From contig JAIUPE010000007.1 of the NCBI GenBank assembly GCA_020160875.1, positions 1-61,606 of the forward strand: 61,606 nucleotides of DNA. Reading direction: 5' to 3'. Shown piece by piece: positions 7,453 to 16,665 of the stretch. The DNA comes from Pseudomonadota bacterium (lineage in GTDB: Bacteria > Pseudomonadota > Alphaproteobacteria > Rhodospirillales > Rhodospirillaceae). Position 1 is the stretch's first letter. Each line of letters opens with the position of its first letter. Below the pieces are notes generated by a model. That model was not told where the DNA came from. It did not search any database and saw only the letters and a program-made list of their open reading frames with translations. The position numbers were made by a program, and so were the translations under genes.

Positions 7453-10131
7453 TTACGGCACCGCTGGCGCCGCGTCAGCGGAATTCTCAACGCGGCTTCT
7501 ATACCGGCGCCAAGCAGCGAGCGCAAAGCCCGTGAGAAGGAGAAGGGCGGCGCCCGCCGCGCCGAAGGCCGCCGCGGCGAAACCAGGCGGTTCGTAGCGA
7601 AAGGCGACCTCGGCCGATCCCGCCGGAAGCTCAATGGTCTGGAACGTATGATCGGCAAGTCCGATCGGCGTGTCGTTGCCGTTTACCGTTGCGGTCCATC
7701 CCGTCATGTGGACATTCAAGCGAACGAGCTGCGAGGCGCGCCGGCAGGACGTTTGCATTTTATCGTAAGAACGTAAGGTCACGTCGCAGTCCGGCGCCGA
7801 GGCATAGGGCCGGACGTTCTCAAGTTCAAAGATCGACATGGACCGGCTGACATGGACTGGTTTTGGCCGGCCGGCGGGGACAAAGGCCAACTCGATGCCG
7901 TAGCCATCGGTGAGCGGCGAGGGGCTTTCCAAGGCACGCTGCAGCGGCGCATCGCCGCCCCGTGGATAGGTCCAGAGGACTCCGGCAGTCTTGCCTTCCT
8001 TCCGGAATTCAACGGTATAAGCGCCCCCGGCCTCCAGTGTGAGCGGCCGATCCAATGGGATGAGGGCAAGTTGACCGTCCTCGATATTCGCGAAGTCCGC
8101 TGTGCCCTCCGCGCATGTGTCGCCGGAACACAACCGCGCGGCTAGAAGGCCGGTCGTTGTATTGCGGAAATTGCTGGTGCGTACCGTGAGTGCTTCCACC
8201 TGTGTCGTTGTGGTGGTGTGCCGGCTTGCGATCCTCAGAACGCCGCCTTGCGGAAGAATGATCGGCTTCTCATCGCGCCAGATCACCTCGCCCGCCGGTT
8301 CGGCATAAAAGTTCGGAGCCGCCATCACATATTTTACACCCGCCTGTGCGTAGGCCGGCAAACGCTGACGCAGAAGCCGTCGGCGGTCGCTGAGTTCTTT
8401 GCCCGCGAGTGCTGGAGATTCCGGTAAGAAAATATTGCTGGCATACTCGTCGATATGCCTGCGCACATATTCAATTGTGCGCAGCGGTGAGGGCAGGTCA
8501 TCAAAGTTGATGAGGCCCACGCCAAACGCCGCGCCGAAGTTTGCGCCCAGACCGAAGCTGTCGGTCTTGGCGACACGTTGATAGCCCGTGTTGGCCTGAA
8601 GGAACGCAAGTGCTTTCCAATCGATATCGCCGTCACGCGGATAGGCAAAGAAAGGCACTATAAAAAGAGCGCCGGCTTCAAGAACGGCGACGGCAATTGC
8701 GACCCGCCGCAAACGCGGCGCATGCAGCGCCGTTACGATACAGATCGTAACCAGCGTCCCCACCGCAATGCTCAAGATCACGGAGAGGGGGACGCTCTGC
8801 CAGGCGCGCGGGAGCATTTCGGCCGCGGGCGTGACGGTGGCGGCGATCACCACCATCAAAATCGCGATGGCGCCGTGCACGCACCGGCGCCGCTCTGCGG
8901 TCGTCATGTGCGGCAATCGGTCGATCATCAACGCCGCGAGGAAGATGACACAAAACAGCCAGCTTGGGTTCAGATAGCGGCCCGGCACCGCGAGTTTCAT
9001 GAGCGGAAGCGACATGAACGCCGGATAGATCCCGGGCCACCCATGACTTGCGCCTAGCGCGATCAGCAGCCACGCGCAGAGCAGAAGTTTCACGGTGCGG
9101 TATCCGGGTGCGAACAGCGACGCGGCGGCGAGGACCACCGGTGCGACGGCGATATAGCCACCAGAGCTGATGGATAGGCCGCCGATGCGCGCATCGGCGG
9201 CGGCAATGAAGTTGCCGTAAAAGTAGGGCAGAAGATAAAGGATCGCGGTCTCCTTCTCCTGCGCCATCCCGACGAATTCCTCGCCGTGTCCGCCGATGCT
9301 GGCTTCCGGAAGGTAGGTGACGAAGGCCACGAGGATCGGCGCGCTCAACGCAAGCGCGAGCCCCGCGGCGATGGAAAGATCCAGAAAGACGGCAACGGCT
9401 TCGCGGTGTGTAAGTCCGGTCAGGCGAAAAAGAGCCCACGCGATGACGAACAAGCCATAAAGATAAGCGGTCTCGGGAAAGCCGGCATAGAGCGCGAGGG
9501 CGCCCATGGCCCCGGTGACGCAAATGGCCGTGAATCTCTCGCCGTAGCCGCGTCCACGCGCCACCAAATCGCGCGAGGATTCTACGCCGAACAGCAGCCA
9601 CGGCAGGAAGGCGACAGGATTGAACGCGGCGTTGCGCAGGGTCGCGAAGACGCCGTTGAACTCGTACAGGATGGCTCCGGCAATGGCCGCTGTCGTGCCG
9701 AGACCGAAGCGGCGGAAGAAGAGATACGCGCCGGCGCCGCCGAGCCACTGCAAGAAGATGTGTTCAAGCGCTTGCCCGCTCGGTAGCAGCAGGAGGAGCG
9801 TGGGCGGGAAAAGCGCGGCCGACTGCATTTCACCTAGCAGTGGAGCGCCAAAGCCCTGAAAGTGATTCCAAAGCGGAAGGTGACCGGCGATCGCATCTTG
9901 GGCGGCGCGTAGTCCAAGCGCAAAGGATGTGATGGCGATGTTCGGATCGATCGTGGGGGCGCCCCCCAGTATCTTGAGTCCGACACCAACACCCAAGCCG
10001 CTGTGCGTATAAGTCGGGTCGATCAAGAAGGGGCCGAACAGAACGAACAGCACCAGCACAAAGGGCCCCGCCGACACGGCAAGGAGCGGTGACCAATTCC
10101 GAAGGCGTGCGGTTGGATCGCGAAAGGTCAT
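7453..10131 (-). CDS. YfhO-like multi-pass membrane protein (GT-C type)
   Basis: This 892-residue membrane protein heads the operon. I chose ATG 10131 (MTFRDPTARL); the longer frame would need a TTG at 10179. The first periplasmic loop contains PLWNHFQGFGAPLLGEMQSA, the hallmark of YfhO-family proteins, followed by about 12 hydrophobic segments to residue ~520. A soluble region then follows, with a final membrane helix near 860-880 (GFAAAAFGAAGAALLLLTGF). YfhO-like proteins have a GT-C fold and are thought to transfer sugars from lipid-phosphate donors on the outer face of the inner membrane. Standing directly upstream of the DPA-type genes, it is a good candidate user of that donor; acceptor unknown. 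No promoter could be picked with confidence in the 111 bases between it and the divergent gene at 10243. Confidence 0.8.
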   Translation of the reverse strand: MTFRDPTARLRNWSPLLAVSAGPFVLVLFVLFGPFLIDPTYTHSGLGVGVGLKILGGAPTIDPNIAITSFALGLRAAQDAIAGHLPLWNHFQGFGAPLLGEMQSAALFPPTLLLLLPSGQALEHIFLQWLGGAGAYLFFRRFGLGTTAAIAGAILYEFNGVFATLRNAAFNPVAFLPWLLFGVESSRDLVARGRGYGERFTAICVTGAMGALALYAGFPETAYLYGLFVIAWALFRLTGLTHREAVAVFLDLSIAAGLALALSAPILVAFVTYLPEASIGGHGEEFVGMAQEKETAILYLLPYFYGNFIAAADARIGGLSISSGGYIAVAPVVLAAASLFAPGYRTVKLLLCAWLLIALGASHGWPGIYPAFMSLPLMKLAVPGRYLNPSWLFCVIFLAALMIDRLPHMTTAERRRCVHGAIAILMVVIAATVTPAAEMLPRAWQSVPLSVILSIAVGTLVTICIVTALHAPRLRRVAIAVAVLEAGALFIVPFFAYPRDGDIDWKALAFLQANTGYQRVAKTDSFGLGANFGAAFGVGLINFDDLPSPLRTIEYVRRHIDEYASNIFLPESPALAGKELSDRRRLLRQRLPAYAQAGVKYVMAAPNFYAEPAGEVIWRDEKPIILPQGGVLRIASRHTTTTTQVEALTVRTSNFRNTTTGLLAARLCSGDTCAEGTADFANIEDGQLALIPLDRPLTLEAGGAYTVEFRKEGKTAGVLWTYPRGGDAPLQRALESPSPLTDGYGIELAFVPAGRPKPVHVSRSMSIFELENVRPYASAPDCDVTLRSYDKMQTSCRRASQLVRLNVHMTGWTATVNGNDTPIGLADHTFQTIELPAGSAEVAFRYEPPGFAAAAFGAAGAALLLLTGFALAAWRRYRSRVENSADAAPAVP

Positions 10132-10242
10132 GTAATGAAAACGCGGGCACGGTGGGCTATGTAGCTTATGGGCGTGCAAGGCCGTTCACAACACCGGCAT
10201 GAACCATGCTATTGATACGGCGGCCGAAATTCAAAGCGTTCC

Positions 10243-11943
10243 ATGAATCCCCTTCCCATTCGCCACGGCACCTCGCTGCCCCCATGGCTCGATCGCATCG
10301 CGCGCCTGATCGAACGTGTACCCGCCGCCGCTCTTTCGGTGATTCCCATCGCCTTTTTCGTGCTGATGGTCATTGGGTTGGTGCGTTGGTATAGCCCGGT
10401 ACCCTTCTGGGACATGTGGGATGCCTATCTGGCCGGTTATATCGCCTATCTTGACGGCGATTGGCGGTGGCTTTTTGCGCAAACCAATGAACATCGCATC
10501 TGGTTCTCGAACGTCCTGTTTTTTCTGGATCTACGCTTTCTCAACGGCCGCTCCCTTCTCCTCATTCCCGCCAATGTAGCGCTTGTTCTGGCCCTGTGGC
10601 TGACGCTCGGACTTATTTCGCGGGCTCTACTAAAGGATACGCCGCGCCTCTGGCCTGTCGTATCCCTGGCGCTCGGCCCCTTATGCCTATCGTGGCTTCA
10701 GGAGCAGAATCTCAGTTGGGGGTTCCAGAGCCAATTCTTCGTTGCCTATCTCTTTCCACTCGTGGCCTTCGCGTGTCTCGGACTGTCGGACAGATCGCCG
10801 CATGGCCGAGCATGGTTTGTGGCGTCGCTGTTGTTTGGCCTCTTGTCGCTCGGCACCATGGCGAACGGCATCGCCGTACTTCCGCTTCTTGTGTTCATGA
10901 ATCTTGCGATGCCGCGCGTCTCGTGGCGCCGCACGTTCATCATCGTCGTGGTAGCTGTTCTTTCTATAGCGGCATGGTTCCAGGGCTACTTCACCGTAGC
11001 GCGCGACCACGCGAGCCTGACTCAAGCCGCCACTTTTGTTTTGACGTTCTTCGGACTGCCCGTCGGCGAGATGCTCGGCAGTGAAAAGGCCAGTTATGTG
11101 GCTGGAACGTTTTTTATAGTCTCAACGGGGGGCTTCACGCTGTTCTGGCTGCGAACCCGCACGATTGAATCTCCTTTGGTTCTTTCTCTCGTCGCGTTCC
11201 TGATCTACGTCGGCCTGAGCTGTGCCGTGATTGCTCTCGGTCGCGCCGCGATTCAACCTAATGCCGCGTTGGTCTCACGCTATGCGACGCCATCACTGAT
11301 GGCATGGTGCGCCCTTGCGATCCTCTTCGCATACCTTTTCCGTCACCAACGAAATGTCCGGTCGGTCACGATCGTTCTCGGGATTTTAGCGGCCGCGGGA
11401 CTCTGGTCGGCACAACGGCAGGTATTCAGGGATACGGGGCCGGAACTCGTGCATCAGAGGATGGTGGGCGCTCTGGCGCTAAAGATGCGCGTCGCCGATC
11501 GCCGCGCTATCGGCGCCATTTATCCGACGGACACCGACGAGGCCTTTAATCATGTGCGCACGGTCGCGGACATGGCGGAGGTGAAAAAGTTATCGGTTAT
11601 GGCGGATCCTGATCTTACTTTTGCCGTGGGGCAGATTGGCAAACCGGCGGGTCAGGGTTTCCATGAATGTGCAGGCGCGCTTGACCAAAGCGAGGACATC
11701 GACGGCGAGCCCAATTACGTGCGGGTCTCGGGATGGGTTTTTGATGAAAAGGCGCGCCGTGTTCCGGCCTACGCTTATATTGGCGTAAATGGCGTCATCG
11801 AAGGATTGGCGGCGGCAGGTGGTGTCCGTCGCGATGTGGCGGGCGTGCGCGGCGAGCCCGCGGTCAGGAGCGGCTTTACGGGTTTCTTGCGCGGCGTCAT
11901 CGCAGAAAATGCCAGCACGCTTTACTGCGCTGACGAGCCCTAA
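10243..11943 (+). CDS. GT-C-like polytopic membrane protein (paralog 1)
   Basis: The 566-residue protein starts at ATG 10243, divergent from the YfhO-like gene. A first helix (about 27-45) leads into an extracytoplasmic loop with WDMW and TNEHRIW, conserved in the paralog at 14935-16617 (DMWE, WNEHRI). The acidic residue of this loop is where GT-C glycosyltransferases keep their catalytic Asp/Glu. About ten more hydrophobic segments follow to residue ~385. A C-terminal soluble domain (about 445-566) contains SGWVFDEKARRVPAYAYI and ends near a cysteine. I do not recognise a named family. A glycosyltransferase or polymer-modifying role is inferred from topology and from the neighbouring lipid-sugar operon. 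It converges on the SulP gene with a 4-base overlap of stops. Confidence 0.7.
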   Translation: MNPLPIRHGTSLPPWLDRIARLIERVPAAALSVIPIAFFVLMVIGLVRWYSPVPFWDMWDAYLAGYIAYLDGDWRWLFAQTNEHRIWFSNVLFFLDLRFLNGRSLLLIPANVALVLALWLTLGLISRALLKDTPRLWPVVSLALGPLCLSWLQEQNLSWGFQSQFFVAYLFPLVAFACLGLSDRSPHGRAWFVASLLFGLLSLGTMANGIAVLPLLVFMNLAMPRVSWRRTFIIVVVAVLSIAAWFQGYFTVARDHASLTQAATFVLTFFGLPVGEMLGSEKASYVAGTFFIVSTGGFTLFWLRTRTIESPLVLSLVAFLIYVGLSCAVIALGRAAIQPNAALVSRYATPSLMAWCALAILFAYLFRHQRNVRSVTIVLGILAAAGLWSAQRQVFRDTGPELVHQRMVGALALKMRVADRRAIGAIYPTDTDEAFNHVRTVADMAEVKKLSVMADPDLTFAVGQIGKPAGQGFHECAGALDQSEDIDGEPNYVRVSGWVFDEKARRVPAYAYIGVNGVIEGLAAAGGVRRDVAGVRGEPAVRSGFTGFLRGVIAENASTLYCADEP

Positions 11944-14081
11944 CGATATAACGCCAGAAGTTTGTTTGCGCGCGTAAGCGCATGGGAGACTTTGTGGATC
12001 ACCATGTGATCGAACATCGCCGCAAGATCGGGATGACTTTCACGCAAGCGTTTCAGATCCTCCCGCCGCAGCACGTAAACGGTTGAGTCGACGTCCGCGA
12101 CGATGGCTGCTGTGCGTGCCTCGCCCGTATAAAAAGCGAGTTCGCCGACCACCGATCCCGCATCCAGTTTCGCCAACCTTAAGACCCGCTTGTCGGTTGT
12201 GACTTTCACGACCTCAAGGCCGCCGCTTTCGAGGAAGTACACTTCGTTCGACATGTCGCCGTCGGCGCACAGGGCCTCGCCGCGGGTGATACGGCGTTGC
12301 TCGCAATAGCCAAGAAATGTCGCGCGCGCGCTGGCATCTGCCAGGAACTGTAGCGCGGTCGCGCGTCCCGGTGTTCCGCCGCGTCGCGCGATCAAATGGT
12401 CCTCGGCGGTTTCGATGGCGCGGTCAAGGGCGTCGAAATAGTGAATGCGCTGCGCCGCCGACGTCAGGGTGATGGCGCGTACGGCCCGTTCGGTCGGCTC
12501 GCTATAGACGAGGTAGAACGTGGTCCCTTTGTCCTGATGACGCCGGAGCATGCGCTGAAAGACGCCGACCGCTGAGCTATCTATACCGCTGACGCTGGAA
12601 AAATCGATTACGATCGCTTCGATATCCGGCGCCATGGCGCGAAATACCTTGTCGATCTTACTGGCTGATCCGAAGAACACATAACCGCGCAGGCGGTAAA
12701 GCAGTGTTTTCTCGCCGTGTTTGCGTAAGAGGTTTGTGCCGGCTTCGGATCGCGCGACGGAGCTGGTGAAGAGCGCGAGGTTGGTCGAAACGCTGGCAAT
12801 GGGCAACCGGCTGTATGTGACGATGAACACGGCGCAGGAAAGAAGCACCCCCGCCAGGAAGCCGACCATGAAGCCGAAGTTCGCGACAAGCAGAAGAATG
12901 GACACGATCTGCGCGATTTCGAGGCGCGAGGCGCTGCGACAGGGATCCCACAGCCACTGCCTGAGCATTCCGATCCCGAGGAAGAGCACGAGGCCGCCGA
13001 GGGCGGGCTTCGGCACATAAGAAATCATGTTCCCGGCGCCCAACAGCGTGGCGAGACAGAGTGCGCCCGCGATCAGCCCACCGAGCCGGTCGCCGCCGGC
13101 GCGGTGGTTCAGAAGCGAACGGCCGATCGAAAGGATGGGCGAGAACCCGCCCACCATCGCTGAAAGGCCCGCTGCGGCGGCCTGTTGCTTCAGGATCTTG
13201 TTGAGGTCGAATTCCCTCTGATAGCTCAGCTCCAGGCTCGCGATCGATAGAAGTGTCGTCACAAGGCCGACAAAGGCGACGATCAGCATCTGCGCCAGAT
13301 TGTCGAACAGGAATCCCGTATCCGACAAATCTAGTGTCAGCTCCCAAGGCGGCGTCCATGGTAATGCCGCCATGTTCTGGAACAGCCATGTATGCGCCGC
13401 GCAATATTCCGGCGGGCAAAAATCGCTTTGGAGGGCAAAATTCACGATCGCCGTCGCGCCCACCATGACGGCTGGGATGAGGACGGAACTGGCAACCCGT
13501 GGGGCCAGAACGAAAAGGATGAGCGCGATGGCGATGCCGAAAGCGAGCTCGGGTCGCCATGGATTGGCCAGGAACCTGCTCAAACCCGCGAAGCTCAATG
13601 GAATCCCAGCGATGATGTTGAGCGCGCCGCTTGCGATCAACCACCCTGTCGCCGCCAGAAAGCCGGCCATAACCGCGAACGGGATATAACGCACCAGTTG
13701 TGCGAGGTTGGCGCGGGCGACGAAAAAGAACGTCAGCGCCAGGAAGACGCCAGTCAACGCAACCGCCGCAAGCGCGAGCTGAAGCGCGAGGGGACCGGAC
13801 GGGCCACCAGGCAGCTGCATTGAGCCGAGGACGGCTAAAATGCTGGCAAGCACCGTGATGGTGTTTGAATCCGGACCGACGATGAACGACCGGCCTTCGG
13901 ACAAAACACCGACCACCGCGCCGATCACGGCGGTGATCAATGTGATGGTGATGGCGTACGCGACTAAGCTCGAAAGCGGCCCGGCAAACAACAGGGCGCC
14001 GTAAGAGAGCGAATAGATAATCGCCGAGAGTCCGGTAATGACGCCGGCCGATCCTTGGCGTATCAGGGCGGCGGCCGACAT
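11940..14081 (-). CDS. SulP-family anion transporter with STAS and cyclic-nucleotide domains
   Basis: The 713-residue protein starts at ATG 14081, one base after the racemase stop (TGAAATG), so the two are translationally coupled. Residues about 5-420 hold the SulP membrane core (GLSAIIYSLSYGALLFAGPL, then FIVGPDSNT). A STAS domain follows (about 455-560; IVIDFSSVSGIDSSAVGVF). The C-terminal ~130 residues are a cyclic-nucleotide-binding domain, with VVGELAFYTGEAR standing in for the phosphate-binding cassette and its arginine. SulP proteins carry sulfate, bicarbonate or dicarboxylates including aspartate. The racemase partner makes an acidic amino acid or dicarboxylate plausible, but this is inference. 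A fused cNMP domain suggests regulation by cAMP or cGMP. Confidence 0.85.
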   Translation of the reverse strand: MSAAALIRQGSAGVITGLSAIIYSLSYGALLFAGPLSSLVAYAITITLITAVIGAVVGVLSEGRSFIVGPDSNTITVLASILAVLGSMQLPGGPSGPLALQLALAAVALTGVFLALTFFFVARANLAQLVRYIPFAVMAGFLAATGWLIASGALNIIAGIPLSFAGLSRFLANPWRPELAFGIAIALILFVLAPRVASSVLIPAVMVGATAIVNFALQSDFCPPEYCAAHTWLFQNMAALPWTPPWELTLDLSDTGFLFDNLAQMLIVAFVGLVTTLLSIASLELSYQREFDLNKILKQQAAAAGLSAMVGGFSPILSIGRSLLNHRAGGDRLGGLIAGALCLATLLGAGNMISYVPKPALGGLVLFLGIGMLRQWLWDPCRSASRLEIAQIVSILLLVANFGFMVGFLAGVLLSCAVFIVTYSRLPIASVSTNLALFTSSVARSEAGTNLLRKHGEKTLLYRLRGYVFFGSASKIDKVFRAMAPDIEAIVIDFSSVSGIDSSAVGVFQRMLRRHQDKGTTFYLVYSEPTERAVRAITLTSAAQRIHYFDALDRAIETAEDHLIARRGGTPGRATALQFLADASARATFLGYCEQRRITRGEALCADGDMSNEVYFLESGGLEVVKVTTDKRVLRLAKLDAGSVVGELAFYTGEARTAAIVADVDSTVYVLRREDLKRLRESHPDLAAMFDHMVIHKVSHALTRANKLLALYR

Positions 14082-14082
14082 T

Positions 14083-14808
14083 TCAGGCGGCCGCGGGCGC
14101 CGCTTCCGCGCCGATGAAAAAGTTAAGCGCGGCGTCGACGAGCGCATCGTTGGAATCGACGAATTTCATCGGGTTGGCGCGATATTGACGTTCCATGCCG
14201 AACGGAATTTCCGTGCAGCCCAGCACCACAATCTCCGCGCCGCGATCCCATAGGCGCTGTGTGGCTTCATCATATAAAGGTTCGGCCTCGGCCCATTTGC
14301 ACGCTTTGTTCATCGCGATGGCTGGCGAGATCAATGTCTCGAACTCATGATCGGTCGGCGTCACGACCTCGTAACCGATGGCGGTCAATGTATCGTGATA
14401 GATGCCCATGCGGTGCGTGCCGAGGGTCGAAAGCACGCCGACACGCGCCGCATTGGGATTCTTTCGGTGAATCTGTGCGGCGCTGGCTTTGACGATGTGA
14501 AGCAGGGGCGCCGGCGAGGCGGCCTGCATTTCGTCGTACCAGCAATGCGCGCTATTACATGGGATGCAAATCGCACGCGCGCCTTGGGCGGCGAGGAAGC
14601 GGATGCCTGCCAGAAGATGGGGAAGCGGCGAGGGCCCTTGACCGATCACGCTCGCGGTACGGTCCGGTGTCGTGCAGTCGCCGTAAAGAAGGACGGGAAT
14701 ATGTTTCTGATCGACGTCGGCCGGCGTCTTTTTCACCAGTTTCCGCAGAAAATCGGCCGTCGCCAGCGGCCCCATCCCGCCTAGGACGCCCAGAAAGCTC
14801 GTCTCCAT
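14083..14808 (-). CDS. Aspartate/glutamate racemase family protein
   Basis: The start at ATG 14808 (METSFLGVLGGMGPLATADF) gives 241 residues, the family norm. The longer open frame upstream is antisense to the membrane-protein gene at 14935. The fold is recognised by the GGMGPLAT opening and the two catalytic cysteines: PCNSAHCW at about residue 85 and VLGCTEIPF at about 195. These enzymes interconvert L- and D-aspartate or glutamate without PLP, using the two cysteines as acid and base. D-aspartate or D-glutamate feeds peptidoglycan or catabolism; the actual substrate cannot be read. The gene is coupled to the SulP transporter downstream and diverges from the gene at 14935 across 126 bases. 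Confidence 0.85.
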   Translation of the reverse strand: METSFLGVLGGMGPLATADFLRKLVKKTPADVDQKHIPVLLYGDCTTPDRTASVIGQGPSPLPHLLAGIRFLAAQGARAICIPCNSAHCWYDEMQAASPAPLLHIVKASAAQIHRKNPNAARVGVLSTLGTHRMGIYHDTLTAIGYEVVTPTDHEFETLISPAIAMNKACKWAEAEPLYDEATQRLWDRGAEIVVLGCTEIPFGMERQYRANPMKFVDSNDALVDAALNFFIGAEAAPAAA

Positions 14809-14934
14809 CGTACGCCCCCATATCTCGTTCGGACCATACGCGAACGCGCGGACGAACGCATCTTTTCCGTTACATTGCATTCGGATGTCGGCCTGTCGCC
14901 CGCTATACTTGCCCGCAGGGAAGGCGAGGGGGAA

Positions 14935-16617
14935 ATGCAGGCGGTTTTTGCACCAGCCGATACACGGGTATCGGGCTGGATGTCGCGGGTTTGGGCGGCG
15001 ATGGGGCGGCCAGCCGTTCTCTGCGTCATTCCCGTTGTCTATTTTGTCCTCCTCCTTGTTGGCGTGGTGCGCGCGTACACGCCGGTCCCAACCCACGATA
15101 TGTGGGAAGGCGCGTTGCTTTCGTACCTCCGCGCGTTGGAGAACGGCTTTCTTTGGGAGACCCTCTCCTTTTGGAACGAACATCGTATCGTTCTTTCCAA
15201 GCTCCTTTTCTGGATCGACTTCGAATATTTCGATGCGCGATTTGCCTTCTTGATCGCGGCGAATGTCGTCCTCCTGCTTTCGATCTGGATCGCATTGTGC
15301 GCCCTTGGTCGGCGTCTTATCGCCAGGCGCGGCGACTGGCTCGCCGTGTGCGCCGGTCTGTCGGCGATATCGCTCTCGTGGTTGCAGCGCGAGAATCTTG
15401 ACTCGCCCTTTCAGAGCCAGTTTCTGCTCGCCTATCTCGTACCGCTGCTCGCCTTCTGTGCGCTGGCGCGCGCGATGCGCGACGCCGGGGGATGGCGCTG
15501 GTTTGCCGCTGCGCTTGTCCTCGGCGCGGCGTCGCTCGGCACAATGGCGAACGGCCTTCTGGTCTTTCCACTCCTCTTCGCCATGCAGGCCGCGCGGTGG
15601 TCTTGGCATCGCATCGGCCTAATTGTCGCGTGCGGCGCTGTGTTGACGGCGATGTGGTTCCGATCCTATTCCGGCGCGGCGGCAGCGCCGCCCATGCCGC
15701 GGGATTTTTTCTCCTTCGTCGCGACATTCATCGCGTTCCCGTTTGCAGACCTCACGGGGTCGATCGCGGGTGGGGTGATCGGCGCCGCGCTTTATATCTC
15801 GGGCCTCGCGTATGCTCTGTATCGGTGTTGGAAGGTGCGCGCCCGAATGGAGATCGATGTCTTCGCTCTTCTCGCGCTCATCGCTTTTGTTCTCGCGACG
15901 GCGATCCTCACGGCGTATGGCCGGGCGGCCGAACTCGCCAACGCGGCGCTAGTATCGCGTTATGCCACGCCATCTCTTGTCGCATGGGCCGCGCTCGCGC
16001 TACTCCTCGCGGCGGTGTCGCAAGATCGCGTCCATGCGGGCCGGCTGTTCGTTCGCATGAGCTTTGCGGTGGCGCTCTTTCTCCTCCCGATTCAATTGAT
16101 ACGGCCTCTGGGCGATGATGGGCCGGCGTTGGTGCAGGGAAGTTTCCGGGCGGCGCTGGCGTTCGAGCTCGATATTCCCGATCCGAAGGCCACGGCCTGG
16201 GTCTTTCATGTGCGGTCCAGCGAACAGTACGAGGTCCTGAGGGATGTGGCCGCCCAACTGTCATCGACACACCGCTCAATCTTCGCCGATCCGATGTGGG
16301 GGGACGCGATTGGACGCCTGGGCGGGCCTGCGGGGACCGGATACCGCGCGTGTGAAAACGCCGTCGAAGGCGTGAGTATCGTTCCGGGTGACGTCAGGTA
16401 CCGCGCCGTGCGTGGCTGGGCCGTGGATCTGCGAAGCTGGCGTCAGCCGCGTTTCGTCTACTTCGCCGCCGACGGGAAAATCGTCGGACTCGCGGTTCGC
16501 GGCGCCCCCCGATATGACGTGATCGACATTTTTTATCCGCGTAATGGATATCGCGGTTTCGACGGCTATGTTCTGGCTTCAAGCGCAACGCGGTTCGAGG
16601 TGCTTTGTCCGGAATAA
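14935..16617 (+). CDS. GT-C-like polytopic membrane protein (paralog 2)
   Basis: The ATG at 14935 is preceded by an AGGGGG stretch; an in-frame TTG at 14875 is a weaker alternative. The 560-residue protein parallels the one at 10243-11943 along its whole length: shared DMW and NEHRI in the first loop, then WLQREN, FQSQFLLAYL(V/F)PL and LGTMANG(L/I), and a late NAALVSRYATPSL(V/M)AW segment. About ten to twelve membrane helices precede a C-terminal domain from residue ~430 (VRGWAVD, DGKIVGLAV). The strong pairwise likeness shows a duplication, although the copies now flank a racemase-transporter pair. Function is unknown; a GT-C-like sugar transferase is my best guess. The gene ends at a hairpin shared with the TonB receptor. 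Confidence 0.7.
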   Translation: MQAVFAPADTRVSGWMSRVWAAMGRPAVLCVIPVVYFVLLLVGVVRAYTPVPTHDMWEGALLSYLRALENGFLWETLSFWNEHRIVLSKLLFWIDFEYFDARFAFLIAANVVLLLSIWIALCALGRRLIARRGDWLAVCAGLSAISLSWLQRENLDSPFQSQFLLAYLVPLLAFCALARAMRDAGGWRWFAAALVLGAASLGTMANGLLVFPLLFAMQAARWSWHRIGLIVACGAVLTAMWFRSYSGAAAAPPMPRDFFSFVATFIAFPFADLTGSIAGGVIGAALYISGLAYALYRCWKVRARMEIDVFALLALIAFVLATAILTAYGRAAELANAALVSRYATPSLVAWAALALLLAAVSQDRVHAGRLFVRMSFAVALFLLPIQLIRPLGDDGPALVQGSFRAALAFELDIPDPKATAWVFHVRSSEQYEVLRDVAAQLSSTHRSIFADPMWGDAIGRLGGPAGTGYRACENAVEGVSIVPGDVRYRAVRGWAVDLRSWRQPRFVYFAADGKIVGLAVRGAPRYDVIDIFYPRNGYRGFDGYVLASSATRFEVLCPE

Positions 16618-16620
16618 GAA

Positions 16621-16649
16621 AGGCCCCGGCGCGTGGTTCGCCGGGGCCT
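16621..16649 (-). terminator. Hairpin terminator for TonB receptor gene
   Basis: A perfect 11-bp stem (arms 16621-16631 and 16639-16649) with a 7-base loop sits between convergent genes. On the minus strand the stem is followed by TTTCTTATT, so it should end the receptor transcript best; on the plus strand no T-run follows. Confidence 0.75.
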
Positions 16650-16665
16650 AGCTTACGTACTTATA

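Noticed and set aside
10132-10179. TTG-initiated N-terminal extension of the YfhO-like protein
   Set aside because: The extra 16 residues are His/Pro-rich and no ribosome site is seen; ATG 10131 is more likely.
14809-15609. N-terminal extension of the racemase frame
   Set aside because: It is antisense to the membrane-protein gene at 14935; the family start is at 14808.
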